The position numbers and the translations under genes are program-made. A DNA stretch of 10,552 bases, from positions 1 through 10,552 of the forward strand of contig CAMGJH010000007.1 in NCBI GenBank assembly GCA_946056345.1, in the 5' to 3' direction. The notes under the pieces were generated by a model. The model was not told the origin of the DNA, did no database searches, and saw nothing but the letters and a program-made list of their open reading frames with translations. Of this stretch, positions 1-6,457 are shown one piece after another (the first letter of the stretch is position 1; each line of letters starts with the position of its first letter). This stretch comes from an uncultured Lentisphaeraceae bacterium (GTDB lineage: Bacteria; Verrucomicrobiota; Kiritimatiellia; RFP12; DVOR01).

Positions 1-1479
1 CAGAACTTCGCCGACGGCTTTGCCTTCACCCCCGAGCCGCGTTGCCGCCTGGAGGTGCGCGCCACAGGCTGCGACTGGAACCGGCGCGACGAGTGGAGCT
101 ATAACGTGCCCCACCCCGAGGAGGCCGCGCGCGGTCAGGAGGGCTCCAGCGACCTCTGGAGTCCGGGCTGGTTCCACATCGAGCTCAACGAGGGCGACGA
201 GACGCTCCTGGTGGCGGGCGAACCGGTCACCGAGCCGCCGCACATCCCCGCCCTCGCCGGCGAGTTGCCCTCCGCCCCGTTGGCCTTGCAGAGCGCGATG
301 AAGCAGGCGCTCAAGCAGTACATTGTCCGCCGCGACGCGCACAAGACGGTCATCGCCGGCTACCCGTGGTTCCTCGATTGGGGGCGCGACACGCTCATCT
401 TCCTGCGCGGGGTCATCGCAGCCAAGGAGTGGTCGGTGGCGCTGGACCTGCTGCGCGAGTTCGGCCGCTTTGAGAAGGGCGGCACCATCCCCAATATGAT
501 CCGCGGGGAGGACGACGCGAACCGCGAGACGGTCGATGCGCCCCTGTGGTTGGCCGTCTGCGCCGATGACGCCATTGCCGCCCTGGGTGCCGAGAAGGTG
601 TTGGGGCTGCAGTGTGGCACGCGGACGCTCAAGGAGATCCTCGTCTCCATCGCCGAGCACTACATCAAGGGCACCGTCAACGGCATCAAGGCCGACCCGG
701 AGACCGGGCTTATCTGGTCGCCCGCGCACTACACCTGGATGGACACCAACTACCCGGCCGGCACGCCGCGTGTGGGCTACGCCGTGGAGGTGCAAGCCCT
801 CTGGGTGCGGTTGCTCGACCTGCTCGGGCGCGAAGTGGCCCCCAAGTGGAAGCGCCTGGCCTCCAAGGTCCGCCGTTCCTTCCGCGAGTGCTTCCCGCTC
901 CCGGGAACGGGTCTGGCCGATTGTCTCTATGCCGGCCCTGGCGTTGGCGCGCGCCAGGCTGACCCCGATGACGCCCTCCGCCCGAACCAACTCTATGCCA
1001 TCACCCTGGGGCTGCTGAAGAACGACCGCGCTCTGGCCCAGAGCGTCCTGCGCGAGACTGCCTGTCTGCTCCTGCCCGGCGCCATTCGCACACTGGCCGA
1101 CCGCCCCGTTCGCCGGCCGTTGCCCATCGTGCGCGATGGGCAGTTGCTCAACAACCCGCAAGCGCCCTACTGGGGCCGCTACGAGGGCGACGAGGATACC
1201 CGCCGCAAGCCCGCCTATCACAACGGCACCGGCTGGACCTTCCCCTTCCCGCTCTACGCCGAGGCCCTCTACTTGGTCTACGGCGAGAGTATCCGCCCCG
1301 TAGCCGAGGCCTACCTTGCCTCCGCCGCGCTGTTGTGCGACAAGGATTGCGTCACCCAGCTGCCTGAGTGCGTCCAGGGCAACGCCCCGCACGAGCCCTG
1401 CGGCACCGGTGCCCAGGCCTGGGGCGTCTCCGAGCTCCTGCGCGTGCTCTGCTTCTTAGAGAGCTCGCTGCGCTCGTGA
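1..1479 (+). CDS. Glycogen debranching enzyme, amylo-alpha-1,6-glucosidase (5'-truncated)
   Basis: Hydrolyses alpha-1,6 branch glucose in glycogen in the cytoplasm. The reading frame is open from base 1 with no stop, so the 492 visible residues are a C-terminal fragment; the GTG at base 55 is probably internal. Residues 1 to about 80 look like the end of the beta-rich N-terminal domain that precedes the catalytic barrel in bacterial and archaeal enzymes. The rest matches the GH133 (GDE_C) (alpha/alpha) barrel: GYPWFLDWGRDT from residue 120, GTIPNM, ETVDAPLW around D179, RPNQLYAITL, HNGTGW at H407, and a terminal GNAPHEPCGTGAQAWGVSE. These blocks occur in the family order up to a natural stop, so the visible part looks intact and active. 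No GH13 transferase module is visible, though it could lie upstream. An unrelated (alpha/alpha)6 glycosidase is unlikely given the WGRDT and AQAWS-type blocks. Confidence 0.93.
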   Translation, partial: QNFADGFAFTPEPRCRLEVRATGCDWNRRDEWSYNVPHPEEAARGQEGSSDLWSPGWFHIELNEGDETLLVAGEPVTEPPHIPALAGELPSAPLALQSAMKQALKQYIVRRDAHKTVIAGYPWFLDWGRDTLIFLRGVIAAKEWSVALDLLREFGRFEKGGTIPNMIRGEDDANRETVDAPLWLAVCADDAIAALGAEKVLGLQCGTRTLKEILVSIAEHYIKGTVNGIKADPETGLIWSPAHYTWMDTNYPAGTPRVGYAVEVQALWVRLLDLLGREVAPKWKRLASKVRRSFRECFPLPGTGLADCLYAGPGVGARQADPDDALRPNQLYAITLGLLKNDRALAQSVLRETACLLLPGAIRTLADRPVRRPLPIVRDGQLLNNPQAPYWGRYEGDEDTRRKPAYHNGTGWTFPFPLYAEALYLVYGESIRPVAEAYLASAALLCDKDCVTQLPECVQGNAPHEPCGTGAQAWGVSELLRVLCFLESSLRS

Positions 1480-1490
1480 AAACAGAGGAC

Positions 1491-1547
1491 GGATGACGGA
1501 TGACAGCGCGCGTTCCGCGACGAATAGGCCGAGGGCCGCTGTCATCC
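1491..1547. repeat. Small intergenic repeat: tandem GGATGAC plus 11-bp inverted repeat
   Basis: Two tandem GGATGAC units occupy 1491-1497 and 1498-1504. The second begins an 11-bp arm, GGATGACAGCG (1498-1508), that is perfectly complementary to CGCTGTCATCC (1537-1547) across a 28-base GC-rich spacer. The transcript could fold into a hairpin. No T-run follows (the next bases are a C/T mix), so a simple intrinsic terminator is not supported. The element starts 11 bases after the debranching enzyme stop and overlaps the first codons of the longest ATPase frame. It could be a REP- or MITE-like dispersed element, but one copy cannot show that. Confidence 0.5.
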
Positions 1548-2153
1548 ATCACCCGACTTCTCTCCTCTCTTCGGTCGTGGTATCGCCAGTGCGCGGTCGA
1601 GCCGACCACGCCAATGCCGCCGCCTCGGCCCCCCTGTCACCCCACAGGCTTCCGGCGCTTCGATGAACTTCTAGGGGGCGGACTGCCCTGCGGCCGCGCG
1701 GTCGAGTTCCTCGCGCCCCCCGGTGCCGGCAAGACCACGCTGGTCCTGCGCCTGGCCGCCGCTTGCCAATGCCACGGTCTGTGCGTGGCACTTCTGACGG
1801 CCGATGGCTCCCTCACCCCGGCCTACGCCAAGGCCCAGGGGCTCGACCCCGCTACAGTGCTGTGGATTGAACCGGCCCTCGGCGAGCGCGCCCTGGCCGT
1901 GGCTCAACGTCTCCTCACCGAGAAGGTCGCCGGGGTCCTGGTGCTCGACGCGCCCGACGCCCTCGGTCTGCCCCGCCACGCCTTTCGGCCCCTCAGCCGC
2001 GCTCTGGCCGCCAGTCAGGCCCTCTGCCTGCTCACCCGCCCCCGCGCCACCTTCACCCCCGCGCCGCTCCTCCGCAATCCCCTGCGCCTGCTCCTCTACC
2101 CCGAGGCCATCGAGGCCTCCAATGGCCGCCGCGCACTGCGGCCGATCAAGTGA
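1500..2153 (+). CDS. Short RecA-like P-loop ATPase (RecA/ImuA-type paralogue)
   Basis: Predicted ATP-binding protein with the RecA core fold; its cellular job is unknown. From residue 48 the chain follows RecA: TGFRRFDELLGGGLPCGR, Walker A APPGAGKTT (72-80), TADGSLTPAYAKAQGLD, GERALAVAQ, and Walker B VLVLD ending at D150. The RecA glutamate of the AEHALDP block is Asp here (D102), and the RecA switch glutamine (FINQIR) aligns with R180. Most of loop L2 and the whole RecA C-terminal domain are absent; the protein ends about 35 residues later. At 217 residues or fewer it is far shorter than RecA (about 350). The start is uncertain. ATG 1500 has only a distant GAGG at 1485-1488, and its first codons come from the adjacent repeat. 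ATG 1614 (M39) would give 179 residues that begin just before the conserved fold, but has no clear Shine-Dalgarno. ImuA/SulA-like mutagenesis proteins are the nearest described analogues, yet no ImuB or DnaE2 gene is visible. Confidence 0.8.
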   Translation: MTARVPRRIGRGPLSSITRLLSSLRSWYRQCAVEPTTPMPPPRPPCHPTGFRRFDELLGGGLPCGRAVEFLAPPGAGKTTLVLRLAAACQCHGLCVALLTADGSLTPAYAKAQGLDPATVLWIEPALGERALAVAQRLLTEKVAGVLVLDAPDALGLPRHAFRPLSRALAASQALCLLTRPRATFTPAPLLRNPLRLLLYPEAIEASNGRRALRPIK

Positions 2154-2157
2154 CAGA

Positions 2158-2181
2158 GAGCCCGACCGAGGGGCCGGGCTC
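2158..2181. terminator. Hairpin between convergent genes, possible bidirectional terminator
   Basis: GAGCCCG (2158-2164) pairs with CGGGCTC (2175-2181). One A-C mismatch and two further C-G pairs extend the stem inward to a GAGG loop. It begins 5 bases after the ATPase stop and lies about 28 bases beyond the stop of the opposing gene, a common place for a shared terminator. Neither side carries a T-run, so it may only slow polymerase, act with Rho, or protect mRNA ends. Confidence 0.4.
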
Positions 2182-2208
2182 GAGAGTGAGATGCACTGGG
2201 GCTACGCC

Positions 2209-3072
2209 TTAGCGCAAGCGCAGCGATTCCTTCAAGCGCTCGTTCTTGTTGACGACCTCCTCCAGGTCGCCCTGCATCCCTTTAAGGCGGGCACTGTCGG
2301 CGGTGGCGGGGTCGAGGAGGTTCTGAGTGGAGCGGCGGACGAACTCGTTGGGGAGGGACCAGAAGACGTTGCGGACGTAGTAATCGGGCGTAGCGCGGTG
2401 GAGGATGACGATCTCGCCGTTGGGGGCGATGTTGAGGCGGGGGCGGACGATGGGGAGGTAGGCGCCGAGCATCACAGTCTTGAAGGTGCGGCCGTCAGGG
2501 GTGTCCTGGATACGCAGGAAGAGACGGTCGATGTGCTGGCGGGGCCAACGCACCAAGGTAAAGTGGCGCTGGCGGCCGGGATCCTTGGAGAAGAGCTGGA
2601 GGCCCTCGCTGATGACCGAGCCGGGGACGACCTCGAGGGTCTTGACCTTGGTCTCGTAGCGCATCCCGTTGAGGATGGCGCCGAAGGTGACGAAGTAGGT
2701 GCCCTCCTCGGAGAGATTGACGCAGGCGGCGATGTCGAGGTCGTAGACCTTCTCCTCGTTCGGGCCAAGGGTGAGGGGCTTGGGGAGGCAGCCGTTGGGG
2801 TCGCGCAACGAGAGGGTGCGGCGCATGGGGTCGTTTGTGCGCGAGAGGACGAGGACGCCGGCGGGGCTCTGGCCGCGACCGAGGGTGACGGTCTGGGGCG
2901 GGTTATTGCGCACTAGGACGCGGGCGGGGATCTCTTCGCCGAGGATGTAGGCACCGAGGTCGAAGGAGATGCCCACCGAGAGGGGTGGGAGGGCCTTGTC
3001 TTGCTGTTGGGCGCGGAGCCCGGCGGCGCAGGTCACGGCCGCCAGGAGCACGAGGAGGGGGCGGAAGGTCAT
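2209..3072 (-). CDS. Secreted protein of unknown function
   Basis: I do not recognise this 287-residue protein. It starts with a classical export signal: MTFRP, a hydrophobic stretch LLVLLAAVTCAAG, and a likely signal peptidase I site after LRA (about residue 21). The TC position does not fit a lipobox well. Residues of about 30 to 155 look beta-rich, with an 'AYILGEEIPARVLVRNN' opening that resembles Ig-like or BsuPI-type beta-sandwich domains (inference). Residues of about 165 to 255 form a second region with many aromatic and basic residues, and the last 30 residues are charged and heptad-like (LEEVVNKNERLKESL), possibly a short coiled coil. The start is backed by AAGGAA at 3080-3085, 7 bases upstream. 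It lies 17 bases after the Kelch-SSS gene and is probably co-transcribed with it, suggesting a periplasmic partner in the same uptake or processing step. That role is a guess from position. Confidence 0.85.
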   Translation of the reverse strand: MTFRPLLVLLAAVTCAAGLRAQQQDKALPPLSVGISFDLGAYILGEEIPARVLVRNNPPQTVTLGRGQSPAGVLVLSRTNDPMRRTLSLRDPNGCLPKPLTLGPNEEKVYDLDIAACVNLSEEGTYFVTFGAILNGMRYETKVKTLEVVPGSVISEGLQLFSKDPGRQRHFTLVRWPRQHIDRLFLRIQDTPDGRTFKTVMLGAYLPIVRPRLNIAPNGEIVILHRATPDYYVRNVFWSLPNEFVRRSTQNLLDPATADSARLKGMQGDLEEVVNKNERLKESLRLR

Positions 3073-3089
3073 AGAGGCGTTCCTTGGGG

Positions 3090-5714
3090 TTATTCGGTGG
3101 GGCGCTGGCCGAGGGTCTTGAGGGTGAGCCCGGCGGCGGGGCGGCGGTTGGGAAGCACGAAGGAGAGGGCGTAGGCCACGGCCACGCAGACCACCAACGC
3201 GATGCCGCCATAGGTGAAGGAGTGGAGCTTGGGGAAGAGGCAGCCGATGCCCAAGCTCACCACATAGTTAACGACCAGGGCAATAAAGGCGGCCGCCCCG
3301 CTCACGCGCGGCATAAACACGCCCATCAGGAAGAGGGCCGAGAGACCGCCGGTGAGGGTGCCGATAAAGTTCTTGAAGATGTCGAAGAGCGATCGGCTGG
3401 GCATCTGCGCGAGGATGAGCGCAGCGGCCACGCCCAGCACGCCCACGATGACCACGCAGATGCGGCCCCAGAAGACCTGCTTAGCCCCGTCCATATCCTT
3501 GCGGAAGCGGGCGAGGAAGTCGGTGACAATCGAGGTGGCCGAGCTGTTGAGGTTGGTCGAGAGGGTGGAGATGGTGGCAGCAAAGACGGCCGCAACGATG
3601 AGGCCCGAGAGGATCGGGTGTAGCTCAATGGCCATAAAGAGGGGGAAGACGGAGTCGTTCTTGGGCATCGTCACGTCCATCATCTCCGGGTGCTTGATGT
3701 AGTGGGTGTAGAGGGCCGAGCCGATGAGGTAGAAGATCACCGAGGAGCCGACCGAGAGGAAGCCGTTAAACCAGATGGAGCGGGCGGCGGCCTTCTCGTT
3801 GGGGCAGGTGATGTAGCGCTGGACCACGCACTGGTCGGCCGTGTAGCTATTGAGGTTCTCCACAAAGCCCATAATCAGCACCACCCAGAAGACCGGCTCG
3901 GAGAAGAGGAAGCGGAAGTCCCACATCTTCAGCTTGCCGGTGGTCCAAGCCACCGTGGAGAACTCGCTCACCCCGCCGCTGCTGGCAATGAGCCACACGA
4001 GCACCACAATCGCGCCGAAGAGGAGGATGAGGCCCTGGACGAAGTCGCTCCAAATGACGGCCTCAACGCCGCCGAAGAAGCAATAGATAATGGTGGCCAC
4101 ACCGCAGAGAACGATGGCCAGCCAGATGGGCATCCCCGTCACGGCCCCCAACGCCAGCGCCGGCAGGAGCGTGACCACCGCCACGCGGCAGATCATAAAG
4201 ATGTTGAAGACCGTCGCGCCAAAGAGGCGGATGGAGACGTTGAAGCGCTTCTCCAGATATTCATAGGCGCTGGTGATGTTCAGCCGGCAGAAGAAGGGCA
4301 GGTAGAAGCGGATGGCAATCGGCGCGAGGGCGAGCGTGCAGAGGGTCATCGTGAAGTAGCGCCAATCTGAGAGATAGGTCATCGCCGGCACGGAGATGAA
4401 GGTAATCGAGCTGAGCATCGTGGCGTAGATAGAGACGCCCGCGACGTACCACGGGATGCTCTTGCCGCCGCGGAAGTAGTTATCCGCCGTCTTGGGCTTG
4501 AGGGCGAAGTAGACCCCCATTCCCGCCATCGAGAAGAAGAAGAGGACAATCACCCCCCAGCTGGCCGCCGAGAAGCGCCACGCCTTGCGCTTGAAGCCCA
4601 ACGTGAGCACCTCGCCCGTGCGCTTGGCCGGCTTAACTTCGCCCGCGGCAATCACCACCTCGCCCCCCAGTTCGGCCACCGCCGCCCCGCAGCGCGGCAA
4701 CGCCTCAGCCGGCAGCTCGCCATACTCGCACCACTGCCCGGTGACCACGTGGTAAGCATAGACCTTGCGGTTCCATCCGAAGGCGGCCGGCTCGGCGCCG
4801 AGCATCCGCTGCCAGTCAGCCGGGAGCATCCGGTTCGCGCGGTCCCACATCTGCCCGTTGTAGCCGCCAATAAGCAGCAGGTGCTGGTCGCCCACCGGCA
4901 CCAACCCCGCACCAATGGTCGAAACCGGCGCGGCCTTGAGCACCTGCCAGGCGAAGTGACCATCGGCGCCCTTCGTGTAGCCATAACCATCATAGGCAGC
5001 CATCGGCTTGCCATCCTCGCCGGTAATGGTGCCGCCATAGACCACCAAGACCTTCTGCTTGTGGTCCCCATTCTGCACCGCGGCCACAGCCTGACTGCGC
5101 GCCGGGCCCGGGAAGGCCGGCAACTCGCCCCACGTCCACTGCCCCTCCACGCACTTCAAGGTCAGCACCCGATTCGTCGGCTGCCCATTGAGCAACCCGC
5201 CCACGAAGGCTGCGCCCCCCTCCCACGGCACGGCGGCCGTCATCGAGAGCGTCCCCGCCGGGCACGGCGGCAACGGCTCGACCTTCCCCGAGGCGTCCAG
5301 CACGAAGGCATCCGCCTTAGCGCCCTGCGCGCTCACGCCACCTACGCACACCAGGCTCCACTGCGGCTTGAGGGCCGAGCCCAAGTTGACCGCCACCGCG
5401 CCGCCCTCGGCCAGCCCTTCGGACAAGCTCTCCACCTGGCGCCAACGCCACACGCTCTTCTCGCCCTCGGCTGCCGGGGCCTTCTCGTAGACCCACGTGG
5501 CCGCGCTATAAGCCTTCTGTCCCCCCTCAAAGGTGGAACCGCCGGCGAGCACGAGCGCCTCGCCCACCTTCCCGGCAAAGGGCCGTGCCACGGCCACGGG
5601 CAAGGCCTCTTCGGCCTGCCAGGTCAAGTCCAGCGGCACGGCCCGGCCAACGGTCCCCATCCATCCGACAACCGCACACAGCAGCCCGGTCTTCACACGC
5701 GTCCAAATGCTCAT
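3090..5714 (-). CDS. Kelch-propeller / sodium-solute symporter (SSS) fusion, putative sialic-acid mutarotase-transporter
   Basis: 874-residue fusion predicted to present a periplasmic six-bladed propeller on a sodium-coupled importer. An N-terminal signal (MSIWTRVKTGLLCAVV, then GRAVP) precedes residues of about 30-375, which carry six Kelch-like blades marked by LAGGS, CVGGV, FVGGL, VYGGT, LIGGY and IAAGE. A membrane segment near 385-408 (WGVIVLFFFSMAGMGVYFAL) starts the transporter, which has about a dozen further hydrophobic spans. SSS signatures are clear: SSITFISVPA, GGVEAVIWSDFVQG (about 547-560), TADQCVVQRYI, and STLSTNLNSSATS in the sodium-site helix (about 715). Kelch-SSS fusions are known in the family of cyclically permuted relatives of NanM/YjhT, which interconverts sialic acid anomers, so a sialic acid substrate is plausible but unproven. 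An in-frame extension to 6086 exists only because it overlaps the SDR gene. I chose ATG 5714 because it carries the signal peptide, has AAAGGA 10 bases upstream, and forms an ATGA overlap with the SDR stop. Confidence 0.92.
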   Translation of the reverse strand: MSIWTRVKTGLLCAVVGWMGTVGRAVPLDLTWQAEEALPVAVARPFAGKVGEALVLAGGSTFEGGQKAYSAATWVYEKAPAAEGEKSVWRWRQVESLSEGLAEGGAVAVNLGSALKPQWSLVCVGGVSAQGAKADAFVLDASGKVEPLPPCPAGTLSMTAAVPWEGGAAFVGGLLNGQPTNRVLTLKCVEGQWTWGELPAFPGPARSQAVAAVQNGDHKQKVLVVYGGTITGEDGKPMAAYDGYGYTKGADGHFAWQVLKAAPVSTIGAGLVPVGDQHLLLIGGYNGQMWDRANRMLPADWQRMLGAEPAAFGWNRKVYAYHVVTGQWCEYGELPAEALPRCGAAVAELGGEVVIAAGEVKPAKRTGEVLTLGFKRKAWRFSAASWGVIVLFFFSMAGMGVYFALKPKTADNYFRGGKSIPWYVAGVSIYATMLSSITFISVPAMTYLSDWRYFTMTLCTLALAPIAIRFYLPFFCRLNITSAYEYLEKRFNVSIRLFGATVFNIFMICRVAVVTLLPALALGAVTGMPIWLAIVLCGVATIIYCFFGGVEAVIWSDFVQGLILLFGAIVVLVWLIASSGGVSEFSTVAWTTGKLKMWDFRFLFSEPVFWVVLIMGFVENLNSYTADQCVVQRYITCPNEKAAARSIWFNGFLSVGSSVIFYLIGSALYTHYIKHPEMMDVTMPKNDSVFPLFMAIELHPILSGLIVAAVFAATISTLSTNLNSSATSIVTDFLARFRKDMDGAKQVFWGRICVVIVGVLGVAAALILAQMPSRSLFDIFKNFIGTLTGGLSALFLMGVFMPRVSGAAAFIALVVNYVVSLGIGCLFPKLHSFTYGGIALVVCVAVAYALSFVLPNRRPAAGLTLKTLGQRPTE

Positions 5715-6388
5715 AGTCGTGGTATCCTTTCGTAAAGCGCGCGTGGCAATAGCCACAGCAAGAGTGCAATCAAGCGCCAACGCGGCGTGATGTAAATCAC
5801 CGCCCGGCGCCGTTCCAATCCGCGAATAATGCAGGCGGCGGCCCGTTCCGGCGAGCACCGCCAAAAGGTTGAGGCCTGTCCCAAGGCCGTATCGACAAAG
5901 CCCGGGAGCACGAGCACCGGCTCGCACCCCTGCTGCCCGTGCCGCCACCGCCGCCGATAGCCCTCCATCGCCGCATTCATATAAGCCTTCGAGGGCGAGT
6001 AGCCATTCGTATCCTCCATCCCCCGCAGCCCGGCAATGCTCGAAATCGCCACAAAGCGCTTGCAACTCGTGCTCTCGGCCGCCCACTGCGCCACCCGCTC
6101 AAAGGCCAAGACATTCAGCGCCAACGCCGGCTCGGTCAGCTCCCACGCCGGCCGCCGGCTCCGCGTCCCCACCCCGGCGCAAAAGATCACCGTATCGGCC
6201 TGCACCTGAGCAATCCGTTCCACGGCCCCCGGCGCTGTGACATCGAGCACAAAGCTTTCGCCCCCCAATTCCGCAAGCAGTTCCCCTCGCCGCGCGCAAG
6301 CCACCGCCTCAATCCCCTTGGCGCGCAAACCCTCCACCAGCGCGCGCCCGATCCCCGAGCTCGCGCCAATCACCAAGACCCGCTTCAT
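5711..6388 (-). CDS. Short-chain dehydrogenase/reductase (SDR), classical type
   Basis: NAD(P)-dependent oxidoreductase of unknown substrate, 225 residues from ATG 6388. A Rossmann fold is shown by VLVIGASSGIG at residues 4-14, an alternating beta/alpha pattern and FCAGVG (68-73), where the usual Asn of NNAG is Cys. The catalytic set is complete: N92 (ALNVL), S116/S117 (AISSIAG), Y130 and K134 (YSPSK). The LPGFVDT block at 161-167 follows as in classical SDRs. The C-terminal tail (about 206-225, LIALLLWLLPRALYERI) is hydrophobic and amphipathic, as in some membrane-associated SDRs. The gene leads a three-gene operon, and its TGA overlaps the transporter ATG, so it probably acts on the imported compound or a derivative. 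ATG 6400 and ATG 6430 are also in frame. I prefer 6388 because the fold begins right after it and AGGAGG lies at 6391-6396, although that leaves a short 2-base spacing. ATG 6400 would be nearly leaderless from the predicted promoter. Confidence 0.9.
   Translation of the reverse strand: MKRVLVIGASSGIGRALVEGLRAKGIEAVACARRGELLAELGGESFVLDVTAPGAVERIAQVQADTVIFCAGVGTRSRRPAWELTEPALALNVLAFERVAQWAAESTSCKRFVAISSIAGLRGMEDTNGYSPSKAYMNAAMEGYRRRWRHGQQGCEPVLVLPGFVDTALGQASTFWRCSPERAAACIIRGLERRRAVIYITPRWRLIALLLWLLPRALYERIPRL
5725..5730 (-). promoter_or_regulatory. Shine-Dalgarno fixing the Kelch-SSS start
   Basis: AAAGGA on the minus strand lies 10 bases before ATG 5714 and inside the end of the SDR gene. Together with the ATGA overlap and the following signal peptide, it supports this start over the longer in-frame extension and suggests translational coupling. 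Confidence 0.6.
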
Positions 6389-6409
6389 CGCCTCCTGCAT
6401 AACGGTGAC

Positions 6410-6438
6410 AGTATAGCACACTGGCCGCACAAAGCCAA
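6410..6438 (-). promoter_or_regulatory. Candidate sigma-70-type promoter for the SDR operon
   Basis: On the minus strand, TTGGCT (6433-6438) stands 17 bases before TATACT (6410-6415), which is preceded by TGC to give an extended -10. Spacing is ideal, the -10 differs from TATAAT at one base, and the -35 matches four of six. The predicted transcript would start near 6402-6406, just before ATG 6400, leaving a leader of only about 15-18 bases before ATG 6388. It lies in the 57-base gap after the sulfatase stop and stands out from the surrounding GC-rich sequence. Confidence 0.55.
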
Positions 6439-6457
6439 CAGGGGGCCGCCGCGCGGC

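Noticed and set aside
1352..1609. Minus-strand small frame over the debranching enzyme end and the repeat
   Set aside because: Arg-rich shadow sequence overlapping conserved GH133 codons, with no ribosome binding site or motif.
1804..2916. A 370-codon plus-strand frame spanning the ATPase end and the antisense of the secreted protein
   Set aside because: It crosses two real genes in other frames and runs over the convergent gap. Its translation is low-complexity with no recognisable motif.
3690..4370. Plus-strand open frame opposite the transporter
   Set aside because: It is antisense to conserved membrane helices of the SSS domain. Its His/Asp/Glu/Ala-rich translation is the mirror of hydrophobic codons.
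5715..6086. N-terminal extension of the Kelch-SSS frame
   Set aside because: It lies wholly inside the SDR gene in another frame. The signal peptide, Shine-Dalgarno and ATGA overlap all point to the start at 5714.
6441..6456. Short GC palindrome after the sulfatase stop as a terminator
   Set aside because: Only a 5-bp stem (GGCCG/CGGCC) with no T-run. At this base composition such palindromes are expected by chance.
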